From: Nitrosopumilales archaeon CG15_BIG_FIL_POST_REV_8_21_14_020_37_12 | GTDB taxonomy: Archaea > Thermoproteota > Nitrososphaeria > Nitrososphaerales > Nitrosopumilaceae | Assembly: GCA_002781805.1 (NCBI GenBank) | Contig: PFFZ01000102.1 | Coordinates: 1-16,697 of the forward strand | Direction: 5' to 3' | DNA: 16,697 bases | Part shown: positions 1-7,237 of the stretch, piece by piece | Numbering within the stretch: position 1 is the first letter of the stretch | Layout: each line of letters opens with the position of its first letter | Translations under genes and position numbers: made by a program | Notes under the pieces: model-generated | Told to the model about the DNA's origin: nothing | Database searches by the model: none | What the model saw: only the letters and a program-made list of their open reading frames with translations

Positions 1-1331
1 AGAACTTTGTATTCTTTCTCAGGCTCCTTTCTCATGAATTTCAGTCTTGAAATATCTCTATCAAACAAAATATCAGCTATCCAATCAAGAAACACTCTAA
101 ATTTTTTATCCCATGTAGGTATTTTGGATATGTAGACATTCCTCCACAGAATCCATGCCAAAAGACCATGAATATTCATTCCCAAAAATGATGCGATACC
201 TGTACGTTTACCTATGATAGCCATCTGTCCCTTTGATTCATAGACAAACTTGGTTTTTTCTTTGTTTTTTATCAATGCATACAAGTTATTTGCAGCTATT
301 TTGGCTTGTGCCTCTGCTATCTGAGCCGTAGGCGCATATGGTCTTTGAGTATTAGGATCTAGAAATAATGCACAATCTCCAACTGCAAACACACCTGGAA
401 AATCTAAAACTTCAAGAAAATCATCAACAATTATTTTTCCCTTGTCTGTTTTGAAAAGCGATCTTTTGATTGTATTTACTGGAGTTACTCCAGCAGTCCA
501 AATGACAGTCTTGGTCTGAATTGAGCTAACAACAGAATAATCTGTTGCGTCCTTATCCACATTAAGTCTCTTAATCATTACTTCATCTCCATCGAAACTT
601 GTTACTGCTGTCTGTGTCTTGATTTCAATTCCACGACTAGATAATTTCTCCTGAGCAAACTTTGCAAGACTTTCTGTAAAACCAGGTAAAATATTTGGCA
701 ATGCTTCTAAAACAATTACCCGAATATCTTCTTTTTTGATATTTGGATAGTATTTTCTTACATCTAAAAGAAGATCCATAATCTCACCTGCGGTCTCAAT
801 TCCGGCAAAACCGCCACCCACAATCACTATTGTGAGAAGACTTTTTTTAAGAATTGGATTAGTTTCGTTTTCCGCTTGCTCAAGCATGTCTATCATCCTA
901 TTTCTTACTAAAACTGCGTCATTGAGCGTCTTCATTTGATATGCATTTTTTTCAAGATCACTCATACCAAAAAAATTCGTCTCGCTTCCTAATGCAACTA
1001 CTAGAAAGTCATAATGAATTGAAATTCCTCTCTTGTTTCCACTTCCCCACAAATTTACAATTTTTCCATATGGATCAATGTTTTTTACTCTGCCTTCATA
1101 AAAAATTGCTTTTTTTGTTATCGCTCTAATCGGCATAACAATATGTCGTGTTTCGATCATACCTGATGCAACTTGAGGCAACATTGGGGTAAACAACAAA
1201 AAATTATCTTCACTAACTAATACAATTTCTATCTCTGGTTCATTCTTGAAGAACTTCTCTAACCTTCTTGTACATTCTAATCCGGCAAAACCCCCACCCA
1301 AAATGAGGATTTTTTTCTTATTTCTTGCCAA
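1..1331 (-). CDS. ndh: Type II NADH dehydrogenase-like FAD/NAD(P)-dependent oxidoreductase (3' end cut by window)
   Basis: Reads leftwards off the window; 443 codons are visible. Residues about 8-19 (ILILGGGFAGLE) form the FAD-binding Rossmann loop. A second loop, VGGGFAGIE near residue 168, is the NADH-binding site, and FAVGDCA near residue 315 is the second FAD contact. Two dinucleotide domains, FAD motifs and about 450 residues fit the NDH-2 family, which passes electrons from NADH to quinones at the inner membrane face without pumping protons. Related sulfide:quinone reductases cannot be excluded. The start is a TTG at 1331: an in-frame TAA lies three codons upstream, no ATG or GTG lies between, and AAGGT sits a few bases before it. 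The next gene on this strand, an ACT protein, ends about 70 nt upstream. Confidence 0.8.
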   Translation of the reverse strand, partial: MARNKKKILILGGGFAGLECTRRLEKFFKNEPEIEIVLVSEDNFLLFTPMLPQVASGMIETRHIVMPIRAITKKAIFYEGRVKNIDPYGKIVNLWGSGNKRGISIHYDFLVVALGSETNFFGMSDLEKNAYQMKTLNDAVLVRNRMIDMLEQAENETNPILKKSLLTIVIVGGGFAGIETAGEIMDLLLDVRKYYPNIKKEDIRVIVLEALPNILPGFTESLAKFAQEKLSSRGIEIKTQTAVTSFDGDEVMIKRLNVDKDATDYSVVSSIQTKTVIWTAGVTPVNTIKRSLFKTDKGKIIVDDFLEVLDFPGVFAVGDCALFLDPNTQRPYAPTAQIAEAQAKIAANNLYALIKNKEKTKFVYESKGQMAIIGKRTGIASFLGMNIHGLLAWILWRNVYISKIPTWDKKFRVFLDWIADILFDRDISRLKFMRKEPEKEYKV

Positions 1332-1401
1332 TTGCTTTTACCTTGAAAACACTGAATATATCCTATGAGTTTAATTAACAAAAAAGTACAAAAACTACGA
1401 T

Positions 1402-2067
1402 TTATCGAACTCTGGATATCTCTGAATGAAGAATTTCATATGCCCTAGAGGCATCTGTCCCACGTAAAATTATGATTATGCTGTCTTGACTGAAAAATGC
1501 ATTTACCAATTCTATTCCATTTGCATGCAATACTTCTGCCACATAAGATACAACATCGGATTGGTTCTGGTTGATTGGAATTGATATTCGAATTTTTGCA
1601 AGTCCAGTACTAAAAAACTCATCCCTATTGGGAATATTTTCAAAAATTCGTCTTACATCATCGATATCTTCAGTTAGAAATCTAAACGAGTCAGAGAGCC
1701 TAAAAAACTCGTAATTGTTGGTAATTTTTGAGAATTTATCTAAAATTACCATAGGATCCATTGCAGAATCCTTTACCGAAAATTTAATGTCCATTATTCC
1801 ATCTGTTAGTGCCAATCTGGCGTTTTTGAGAACAGATTCATCTTTAATCTCATCCTTGCTCTCAAAAGAATCTGCATATCGTTTTATGGCCACTACAATC
1901 GTGTTTAGATTGACTGCATTTCCTAATACTTTTTCAACTTCAGGTTGAATCTTAACAGCTAATGCCGTATAGTTGATCAGATCCATCTTCATACAATCAT
2001 AAATTGAACGATTTCTTGTTATGATTTCTCTAACCACTTCAGGAACAGACATGCTTAAAGTACGCAT
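1402..2067 (-). CDS. ACT-domain protein with N-terminal helical domain, archaeal family
   Basis: 221 residues. The N-terminal part (residues 6-65, from MSVPEVVREI on) is helical and resembles the N-terminus of uncharacterised archaeal ACT proteins. The C-terminal part (about 155-218) has the ACT beta-alpha-beta-beta-alpha-beta pattern, including VAEVLHANGIELVNAF and SIIIILRG. ACT domains usually bind amino acids or other small ligands, so a regulatory role in metabolism is likely, but the ligand is unknown. Two starts are possible, ATG at 2067 and ATG at 2052 (Met6). TATA-like boxes on this strand at 2089-2096 and 2077-2086 fit leaderless initiation at the first and second respectively. Homologues tend to begin like the second. 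The gene is divergent from hsp20-cdc48 and shares its promoter region. Confidence 0.75.
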   Translation of the reverse strand: MRTLSMSVPEVVREIITRNRSIYDCMKMDLINYTALAVKIQPEVEKVLGNAVNLNTIVVAIKRYADSFESKDEIKDESVLKNARLALTDGIMDIKFSVKDSAMDPMVILDKFSKITNNYEFFRLSDSFRFLTEDIDDVRRIFENIPNRDEFFSTGLAKIRISIPINQNQSDVVSYVAEVLHANGIELVNAFFSQDSIIIILRGTDASRAYEILHSEISRVR

Positions 2068-2071
2068 TACG

Positions 2072-2101
2072 TACTATTATATAATGTCATTTATAATAGT
2101 A
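2072..2101. promoter_or_regulatory. Perfect 10-bp inverted repeat in divergent promoter (candidate operator)
   Basis: TACTATTATA at 2072-2081 is repeated exactly in inverse at 2092-2101 with a 10-nt spacer. The dyad overlaps the TATA-like boxes of the leftward ACT gene, so a protein bound here could block TBP/TFB. The sequence is AT-rich, which lowers the weight of any single palindrome. No regulator can be named. Confidence 0.45.
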
Positions 2102-2133
2102 TTTTGTAAAATAATGACAAATTAATAATAATC

Positions 2134-2158
2134 TTTATATAATGTAATGAGTATTACA
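2134..2158 (+). promoter_or_regulatory. TATA box and dyad before hsp20-cdc48
   Basis: TTTATATA at 2134-2141 is a good archaeal TATA box for the rightward operon. Directly after it, TGTAAT-GAGT-ATTACA at 2143-2158 is a perfect 6-bp inverted repeat between TATA box and expected start site, a usual place for an archaeal repressor site. Heat-shock control is plausible from the genes served but not shown. Confidence 0.5.
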
Positions 2159-2172
2159 AACTATAGGTGAAT

Positions 2173-2670
2173 ATGACAATGTTCTATGATGAAGAATTTG
2201 ACAGAATTTTCAAACGAATGTCCCAAAGTTTTTTCAATGCTGATGATATGTTTGAAGAATTCAAGGTAAAGGATTCGACTGGCCCATTTTATTACGGTTA
2301 TACTATGACTGTTGGTCCTGACGGAAAACCTGTGGTAAAGGAATACGGAAATGTAAAACCTGGATTACTTCCAGCAGCAGATATCCGGGAACCAGTTGTT
2401 GATACAATTGTGGATGAAAAGGAAAACCTTGTAAAACTCGTTGCAGAAATGCCTGGGGTTGAAAAGAATGATGTAAAAATCATGGTACAAGATAGAATTG
2501 TAGACATTTCTGCAGAAAGAGGCGAAAAGAAATATCACTCAAAAGTTCCAATTCAATACAAAGTTGATGAGAACTCTGCAAAAGCTTCCTACAAAAACGG
2601 AATTCTTGAACTAGTGTTTAAACTAATCCAAGAAGAAAAACCAAAAGGTAAAACAGTGGAGGTGGAATAA
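2173..2670 (+). CDS. hsp20: Hsp20/alpha-crystallin small heat-shock protein, first gene of operon with cdc48
   Basis: 165 residues from the chosen start. A 70-residue N-terminal arm rich in Phe, Tyr and Met precedes an alpha-crystallin domain at about 72-152, with the conserved AxxxNGIL-type motif (ASYKNGILEL, 138-147). The C-terminal tail carries a V-x-V motif (162-164), the usual contact that builds sHSP oligomers. Such proteins hold unfolding clients without ATP. ATG at 2173 is preferred because the SD AGGTGA (2165-2170) stands just before it; an in-frame GTG at 2167 would lie inside that site, and ATG 2179 is another option. The stop is 27 nt before the probable cdc48 start, so the two are likely cotranscribed: holdase first, unfoldase second. 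Confidence 0.88.
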   Translation: MTMFYDEEFDRIFKRMSQSFFNADDMFEEFKVKDSTGPFYYGYTMTVGPDGKPVVKEYGNVKPGLLPAADIREPVVDTIVDEKENLVKLVAEMPGVEKNDVKIMVQDRIVDISAERGEKKYHSKVPIQYKVDENSAKASYKNGILELVFKLIQEEKPKGKTVEVE

Positions 2671-2685
2671 TCCACCTAAATTTTT
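2660..2685 (+). terminator. Hairpin plus T-run between hsp20 and cdc48 (possible attenuator or processing site)
   Basis: AGGTGGA (2660-2666) and TCCACCT (2671-2677) form a 7-bp perfect stem with a 4-nt loop that contains the hsp20 stop codon. It is followed by AAATTTTT (2678-2685). The layout is like a weak intrinsic terminator inside the operon and could lower cdc48 relative to hsp20 or stabilise the upstream message. Confidence 0.45.
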
Positions 2686-2697
2686 ATGGAGAAAAAA

Positions 2698-4836
2698 ATG
2701 AGTGAAATTGTTTTAAAAATAGATGAAATTCCAAAACAACATGTTGGAAGAGGCAGGGCAATAATTGATCCTAAGATTTTAGAGGATACAAAATGGAGTA
2801 CGGGTCAGATTCTTGAATTAACTTACAATAAAAAGACACATGTAAAACTCTGGCCAGGATCTCCTGAAGAGTATGGCACAGGGATAATCAAAATAGATGG
2901 GATTACCAGGCAAAATATTGGGGCCGGAATTGGAGATAAAATTACAGTAAAGTCTGTTGAGGCTGTAAATGCCGAACAAATTATTTTATCACCCACTGAA
3001 AAAATTGCAACTGATGGATTACAAGAATACATGATTTACAATTATCTTAACCATGTATTTACTACTGGGGATACAATTTCTCTAAATACCCAAATGGGAG
3101 GAAGAGTTCAGTTTGTTGTAACTAGTACAAAACCTGCAAAACCAGTTATAGTCACTGAGCAAACAGTGTTCAAACTAGGTAACATGACAAAGGTTGTTGA
3201 TTCCTCTATTCCAAGAATCACATACGATGAATTAGGTGGTTTGAAAAATGAAGTTCAAAAAATTCGAGAAATGGTAGAATTACCAATGAGACATCCTGAA
3301 TTATTTGAAAAAATTGGTGTGGAGGCACCAAAGGGAGTTTTACTCTATGGACCTCCAGGAACTGGTAAAACTCTGTTGGCAAAGGCAGTTGCCGGTGAGA
3401 CAAATGCTCATTTTATCTCACTTAGTGGTCCTGAAATCATGGGCAAATACTATGGCGAAAGCGAAGAACGCATCAGGGAAATATTCAACCAAGCAGAAGA
3501 AAACTCTCCTAGTATAATCTTCATTGATGAGATCGATTCTATTGCACCAAAAAGAGATGAAGTAACTGGTGAGGTCGAGAAGAGAATTGTTTCTCAGCTT
3601 TTGACATTGATGGATGGGATGAAGAGCAGAGGAAAAGTAGTTGTTATTGCAGCCACTAACAGACCAGATTCTATAGATCCAGCATTAAGAAGACCTGGAA
3701 GATTCGATCGAGAAATAGAAATTGGAATTCCAGACGAGGATGGAAGATTCGAAATTCTTTCAATTCATACACGTGGAATGCCGATAGATGAAAAAGTAGA
3801 TCTTAAACAAATCTCAAAGATTACCCACGGCTTTGTTGGAGCTGATCTGGAAGTTCTTTCAAAAGAAGCAGCCATGAGATCATTAAGAAGAATATTGCCA
3901 GAGATTGATCTTGATGAAGAAAAAATCTCATCAGAGATACTACAAAAAATTCAGATTACGAGTGATGACTTTAGAGATGCATTAAAAGAAGTCAGACCAA
4001 GCGCACTAAGAGAAGTTCAGGTACAGATACCAAATGTAAGCTGGGATGATGTTGGCGGTTTGGACGAGCTAAAAGAAGAATTACGTGAAGCGATTGAATG
4101 GCCAATTAAACATAAAGAGGCATTTGAATACGTTGATGTTCAGTCACCAAAAGGAGTTTTACTCTATGGATCTCCAGGAACTGGTAAAACATTGATTGCA
4201 AAGGCATTAGCAAAAATGACCGAGTCAAACTTTATCAGCGTTAAAGGACCAGAATTACTCTCAAAATGGGTAGGAGAATCCGAAAAGGGTGTGAGAGAAA
4301 TTTTTAGAAAGGCACGCCAAGTTGCACCATGTATAATCTTCTTTGATGAGATTGATGCACTTGCACCCCGAAGAAGCGGAAGTGATTCATCTCATGTATC
4401 AGAAAACGTGGTTTCACAAATCCTTACTGAAATAGATGGTCTTGAAGAACTTCATAATGTACTGATAATTGGTGCCACAAATAGACTAGACATAGTTGAT
4501 GAAGCCCTTCTAAGACCTGGGAGATTTGATAGAATAATAGAAGTCCCAAAACCCGATGCAAAAGGAAGAGAGCATATCTTTAAGATTCATACTCAAAAGA
4601 AACCACTTGCAGAAGATGTTGATGTTTCCAAAATTGTTGAACTAACAAATGGATTCAGTGGAGCTGAAATTGCAGCGATTGCAAATAGAGCAGCAATTGC
4701 ATCCTTAAAGAGATATGTTGGAGGCAAGTCTCAAAATGTCAAAGACATAAAGATCTCTCAACAGGATCTTCTTGATGCTATTGAGAAGATTAAGCCAATA
4801 AAGAAAGAGACACCAATGACACACTCTATAAAATAG
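2698..4836 (+). CDS. cdc48: Cdc48/VCP/VAT-type AAA+ ATPase with two ATPase rings
   Basis: 712 residues, the normal size for archaeal Cdc48 (VAT), a hexameric unfoldase that feeds proteins to the 20S proteasome. Counting from ATG 2686, the N-terminal substrate domain covers about 1-185. D1 has Walker A GPPGTGKT (222-229), Walker B IIFIDE (277-282) and the arginine-finger segment RRPGRFDR near 335-342. D2 has Walker A GSPGTGKT (495-502) with Ser for the usual Pro, Walker B IIFFDE (550-555) and LLRPGRFDR. The protein ends in HSIK and has no C-terminal HbYX proteasome-docking motif. ATG 2698 is preferred over ATG 2686 because GGAG (2688-2691) lies 6 nt before it. It follows hsp20 in one operon. 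Confidence 0.96.
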   Translation: MSEIVLKIDEIPKQHVGRGRAIIDPKILEDTKWSTGQILELTYNKKTHVKLWPGSPEEYGTGIIKIDGITRQNIGAGIGDKITVKSVEAVNAEQIILSPTEKIATDGLQEYMIYNYLNHVFTTGDTISLNTQMGGRVQFVVTSTKPAKPVIVTEQTVFKLGNMTKVVDSSIPRITYDELGGLKNEVQKIREMVELPMRHPELFEKIGVEAPKGVLLYGPPGTGKTLLAKAVAGETNAHFISLSGPEIMGKYYGESEERIREIFNQAEENSPSIIFIDEIDSIAPKRDEVTGEVEKRIVSQLLTLMDGMKSRGKVVVIAATNRPDSIDPALRRPGRFDREIEIGIPDEDGRFEILSIHTRGMPIDEKVDLKQISKITHGFVGADLEVLSKEAAMRSLRRILPEIDLDEEKISSEILQKIQITSDDFRDALKEVRPSALREVQVQIPNVSWDDVGGLDELKEELREAIEWPIKHKEAFEYVDVQSPKGVLLYGSPGTGKTLIAKALAKMTESNFISVKGPELLSKWVGESEKGVREIFRKARQVAPCIIFFDEIDALAPRRSGSDSSHVSENVVSQILTEIDGLEELHNVLIIGATNRLDIVDEALLRPGRFDRIIEVPKPDAKGREHIFKIHTQKKPLAEDVDVSKIVELTNGFSGAEIAAIANRAAIASLKRYVGGKSQNVKDIKISQQDLLDAIEKIKPIKKETPMTHSIK

Positions 4837-4845
4837 TCTAAATAC
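4827..4845 (+). promoter_or_regulatory. TATA-like elements before the 72-aa gene
   Basis: Two candidates lie across the end of cdc48: TATAAAA at 4827-4833 and TCTAAATAC at 4837-4845, the latter 21-29 nt before the start codon at 4866. They suggest that the small gene can be transcribed separately from the cdc48 operon. Confidence 0.35.
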
Positions 4846-4865
4846 TAAGACAATGAACCTGGAAT

Positions 4866-5084
4866 ATGAAGCTGTATCTTGATTTTGAACCGTGTAGAGA
4901 ATGCAACACAATGATGAATGCACTAAGTAGTCCAGAAATGCTATTTGCCGATGCAAAGACAAGAGCTGATGAATCTGCAAAATTTCTTAGACATCTCACA
5001 TACAACCATAATGAAGTAGTTCAAGCTGTTATGGAAGATCTACCAAAACAAAAAAGAGATCAAGAATTTGATTTCTTTAAATAA
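4866..5084 (+). CDS. Small conserved-looking protein of unknown function with a CxxC motif
   Basis: 72 residues. I do not recognise the family. The N-terminus has PCREC (residues 9-13), a single CxxC pair that could bind metal in a dimer or act as a redox pair. The rest is predicted helical and rich in charged residues, ending in a Lys/Asp/Phe-rich tail (QEFDFFK). There is no signal peptide or membrane segment. It starts 29 nt after cdc48 on the same strand with its own TATA-like element, and two T-runs follow the stop. The composition looks like real coding sequence, and the gap-free placement between cdc48 and the next gene supports a gene. Confidence 0.65.
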   Translation: MKLYLDFEPCRECNTMMNALSSPEMLFADAKTRADESAKFLRHLTYNHNEVVQAVMEDLPKQKRDQEFDFFK

Positions 5085-5101
5085 TTTTTTAAATCATTTT
5101 T
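5085..5101 (+). terminator. Poly-T termination signal after the 72-aa gene
   Basis: TTTTTT (5085-5090) and TTTTT (5097-5101) directly follow the stop codon. Archaeal RNA polymerase stops at such T-runs without a strong hairpin. Confidence 0.45.
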
Positions 5102-5153
5102 AAAAATCGATAATCATATTCATATACAAAAAACCTATTTTATTATTACATCT

Positions 5154-5540
5154 ATGAAAAAGATAATTTTCCTTGGCTTATTTTTATTGTTGATCGGTTT
5201 TGATTACAGTTTTTCACAAGAAGCTAGACAGGAACCAGAACCTCCAAGAATTCCTGAGCCTATACCAGAACCAGAGCCAATAAAATTACCAGAACCAGAA
5301 CCAATCCCAGAACCATTTCCGGAAGAATCAGAATCAGAAAAAATTCAAAGATTAACAAAAGAGAATGAAAATCTCAAATCTCAGAATTTGAAACTTCAAG
5401 ATCAAATCTTGGATTTACAAAAAGAAAAATCAAAACTTGAATCAGAAATTGTTAAACTTTATGAACAAATAGAAAAATTATATAAAATTACTATGGAACA
5501 AATTAGAGTAATCATGAATTTAGTAAATAAAATGAACTGA
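5154..5540 (+). CDS. Exported Pro-Glu repeat and leucine-zipper coiled-coil protein
   Basis: 128 residues in three parts. Residues 1-21 are a signal peptide (MKK, then IIFLGLFLLLIGF), with a likely cut near SFS/Q. Residues 26-58 are a PEPEP-type run with eight or more Pro-Glu units, a stiff extended spacer. Residues 63-128 form a coiled coil with Leu at 67, 74, 81, 88, 95, 102, 109 and 123 (Gln at 116), an almost unbroken heptad register. It should be secreted or bound to the outer face, held off the surface by the Pro-Glu arm and oligomerised by the zipper. No known family is recognised. A start ATG follows an AT-rich region; no SD is visible. Confidence 0.75.
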   Translation: MKKIIFLGLFLLLIGFDYSFSQEARQEPEPPRIPEPIPEPEPIKLPEPEPIPEPFPEESESEKIQRLTKENENLKSQNLKLQDQILDLQKEKSKLESEIVKLYEQIEKLYKITMEQIRVIMNLVNKMN

Positions 5541-5560
5541 GTAATTTATCTATTTTTGGA

Positions 5561-5578
5561 ATTAATTTTAAAATTAAT
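5561..5578. terminator. 18-bp perfect palindrome between convergent genes
   Basis: ATTAATTTTAAAATTAAT reads the same on both strands and contains T-runs in both directions. It stands between the end of the exported coiled-coil gene and the end of the leftward Cys-rich ORF, so it probably serves as a two-way terminator. Confidence 0.5.
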
Positions 5579-5693
5579 CCGTACCTGATCTGATGTGAAA
5601 ATTAAAGCAACATCTGCATTCTTTTTTTATACATTCTAGATCTGGTGTGTGATTACACATGCCACAATTACAATGAATTTGGCTATAACTCAT
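5574..5693 (-). CDS. 39-aa Cys-rich miniprotein overlapping the tfb 3' end
   Basis: A short ORF of 39 codons: MSYSQIHCNCGMCN, then DLECIKKECRCC and a short tail. Seven cysteines at 8, 10, 13, 21, 26, 28 and 29, plus several His, give a dense metal-binding pattern (CxCxxC and CxxxxCxCC), probably for zinc. Its ATG lies inside the last codons of the TFB gene in another frame (overlap 5683-5693), and AGGG stands about 8 nt upstream, so translation is probably coupled to tfb. The family is not recognised. The Cys density in a short AT-rich ORF is unlikely by chance. Confidence 0.6.
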   Translation of the reverse strand: MSYSQIHCNCGMCNHTPDLECIKKECRCCFNFHIRSGTD

Positions 5694-6708
5694 ATTCGTT
5701 CCCTAAAATATTGAGAGTTTTTTTAATCAGAATGGCTCTGTTTCTGATTGTTACATCGCTAACTCCTGATTCCACAGAAAACTTCTTTTGACTTATTTTT
5801 TCCCCATTTAGTATACATGCTATATACAATGATGCAGCAGCTTGTGCAACAGGATGTTTTCCTGCAGTAATTCTCTTGTCTTCACATCTCTTAAGAATGT
5901 CAAATGCATCTCGTTTAGTCTTTTCTTTAAAATTCATGTTATTTGAAATCTTTGATATGAAAGATGTTGTATCGTATTGTTTTAGGCTTAATCCCAATTT
6001 TTTGATTATTGTTCTCAAGTCTCTAGACAAAATACGTCTTTCAATATTTCCTGCAGATGCAACATCATCCAAAGTCCTTGGAATGTTATTCTCCCTACAT
6101 GCAGCATATAGTGCAGCGGAAACCAAAGAAGCCATAGTTCTTCCACGTGTAAGCCTTGCAGATACTGCTTTTCTGTAGATATAGGCAGCACTTTCGACAA
6201 CATTATCAGGAACTCCAAGTTTTGTTTTCATTCCATGCAATAATGTAAATGCCTTGCTCAGAGTTGCGGTTTTTCTTGACTTGCTTCTCTGATCCCAAGT
6301 TCTGAGTCTGTTGAATTCATATTTTGTTTTACTTGATAACGCCTTGCCTGTGGAATCCTTGTCAATTCCTATGACTGTAGATAATCCTTTGTCATGCATT
6401 GTTAGTGAAGTTGCAGGACCTGTCCTTGTTTCTTTCATATACTCTTCTTGAGTAAAACCAGTGTTTTCATGTGAAACATCAGATATGTTTTGCACTAGAA
6501 CCAACCCGCATCCCCCGCAAAACATTTCTCCTCTTTCAGAATCTGTAATGACAGGGTAGGTTTTGCAAGTGTCAAGCTGACACTTTACATCATAATCATT
6601 AGAATAATTTACCACTACTAATTCATAATAGTAATTATCAGATAAAAGGAGTTTGTAATAGGCAAATTTGGAATTAACTTGTAACTTTGAAGACGAAAAA
6701 TTCCTCAT
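5683..6708 (-). CDS. tfb: Transcription initiation factor TFB (TFIIB homologue)
   Basis: TFB bridges TBP on the TATA box and RNA polymerase. The N-terminal zinc ribbon has C43-x4-C48-x15-C64-x2-C67 (CGGCGLV). The B-reader/linker region includes EETRTGPATSL-like sequence (KETRTGPATSL) and two cyclin folds follow (about 135-225 and 232-335), the first with the typical SLVSAALYAACRENNIPRT stretch. Archaeal TFBs are near 300 residues; this ORF is 341 with an unusual Tyr-rich leader of about 40 residues before the ribbon. A GTG at 6615 would remove 31 residues. A TATA-like TGTATATC at 6741-6748 favours the long ATG start at 6708 with a very short leader. Thaumarchaeota usually have several TFBs, so this may be a specialised copy. 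Confidence 0.93.
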   Translation of the reverse strand: MRNFSSSKLQVNSKFAYYKLLLSDNYYYELVVVNYSNDYDVKCQLDTCKTYPVITDSERGEMFCGGCGLVLVQNISDVSHENTGFTQEEYMKETRTGPATSLTMHDKGLSTVIGIDKDSTGKALSSKTKYEFNRLRTWDQRSKSRKTATLSKAFTLLHGMKTKLGVPDNVVESAAYIYRKAVSARLTRGRTMASLVSAALYAACRENNIPRTLDDVASAGNIERRILSRDLRTIIKKLGLSLKQYDTTSFISKISNNMNFKEKTKRDAFDILKRCEDKRITAGKHPVAQAAASLYIACILNGEKISQKKFSVESGVSDVTIRNRAILIKKTLNILGNEYEL

Positions 6709-6785
6709 TATTAATTTGGAATCTTACTAACTATCTTACGATATACATTGTATTAAATGTTAAAAAATTAAAAATCTAAAACAGA

Positions 6786-6980
6786 TTATTCTTTTCTGAT
6801 TGATTCTAAAGAATGACCGCGATTCATGATCATCTGAGTAACTGCCTCAGTTGTATAATCAATCCCATGTTCATCTTCAAAATGTTTTCTTAACTGTTCC
6901 AATATGCTGACGTTTTTTTCGCCTTCAAGAACAAAATCGCACTCAAAACCATAGTCTTCACATCGTAGTTTAATAGTCAT
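6786..6980 (-). CDS. DUF1059 family small protein
   Basis: 64 residues. The opening MTIKLRCEDYGFECDFVLEG matches the DUF1059 pattern (Cys, Asp, Gly, Cys, Asp, Phe spacing), followed by a helix and HFEDEHGI, typical of the family. The function is unknown; members are small soluble proteins common in archaea and some bacteria. ATG 6980 has TATA-like TTTTTATA on this strand (7005-7012) 25 nt upstream, so it is probably a leaderless single-gene transcript. It reads towards tfb, with tfb's promoter directly downstream. Confidence 0.8.
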   Translation of the reverse strand: MTIKLRCEDYGFECDFVLEGEKNVSILEQLRKHFEDEHGIDYTTEAVTQMIMNRGHSLESIRKE

Positions 6981-7237
6981 CTAATTTCGCAAAAATAACA
7001 AACCTATAAAAATCATGGGTACATTATCCACACTGACTATGACATTAGCACATAGCCAAATTTTAAGACTAAAATAGAATTATTCCTAATTTTTGCACAA
7101 AAAGTATACTTACAATCAAAACAACGTGAATTAACATAGACATTGCTATGACAAATTGGCCATGATTTTATGGACAATAACAACCCTTCCTAAGATCATA
7201 GTCGTTTTGGGTATATGTCTAAAAAATAAAAAGGGAA
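6981..7237. other. 257-nt intergenic region
   Basis: It holds the promoter of the DUF1059 gene at its left end and the 3' flank of the exported repeat protein at its right end. The rest is AT-rich, with no tRNA fold, repeat or convincing ORF. A 28-codon rightward ORF at 7162-7248 was seen and not accepted. Confidence 0.4.

Noticed and set aside
2298..2507. Leftward ORF inside hsp20
   Set aside because: Shadow of the alpha-crystallin coding frame.
6981..7237. tRNA or small structured RNA in the intergenic region
   Set aside because: No cloverleaf pairing, no conserved T-loop sequence and no strong stems found by eye.
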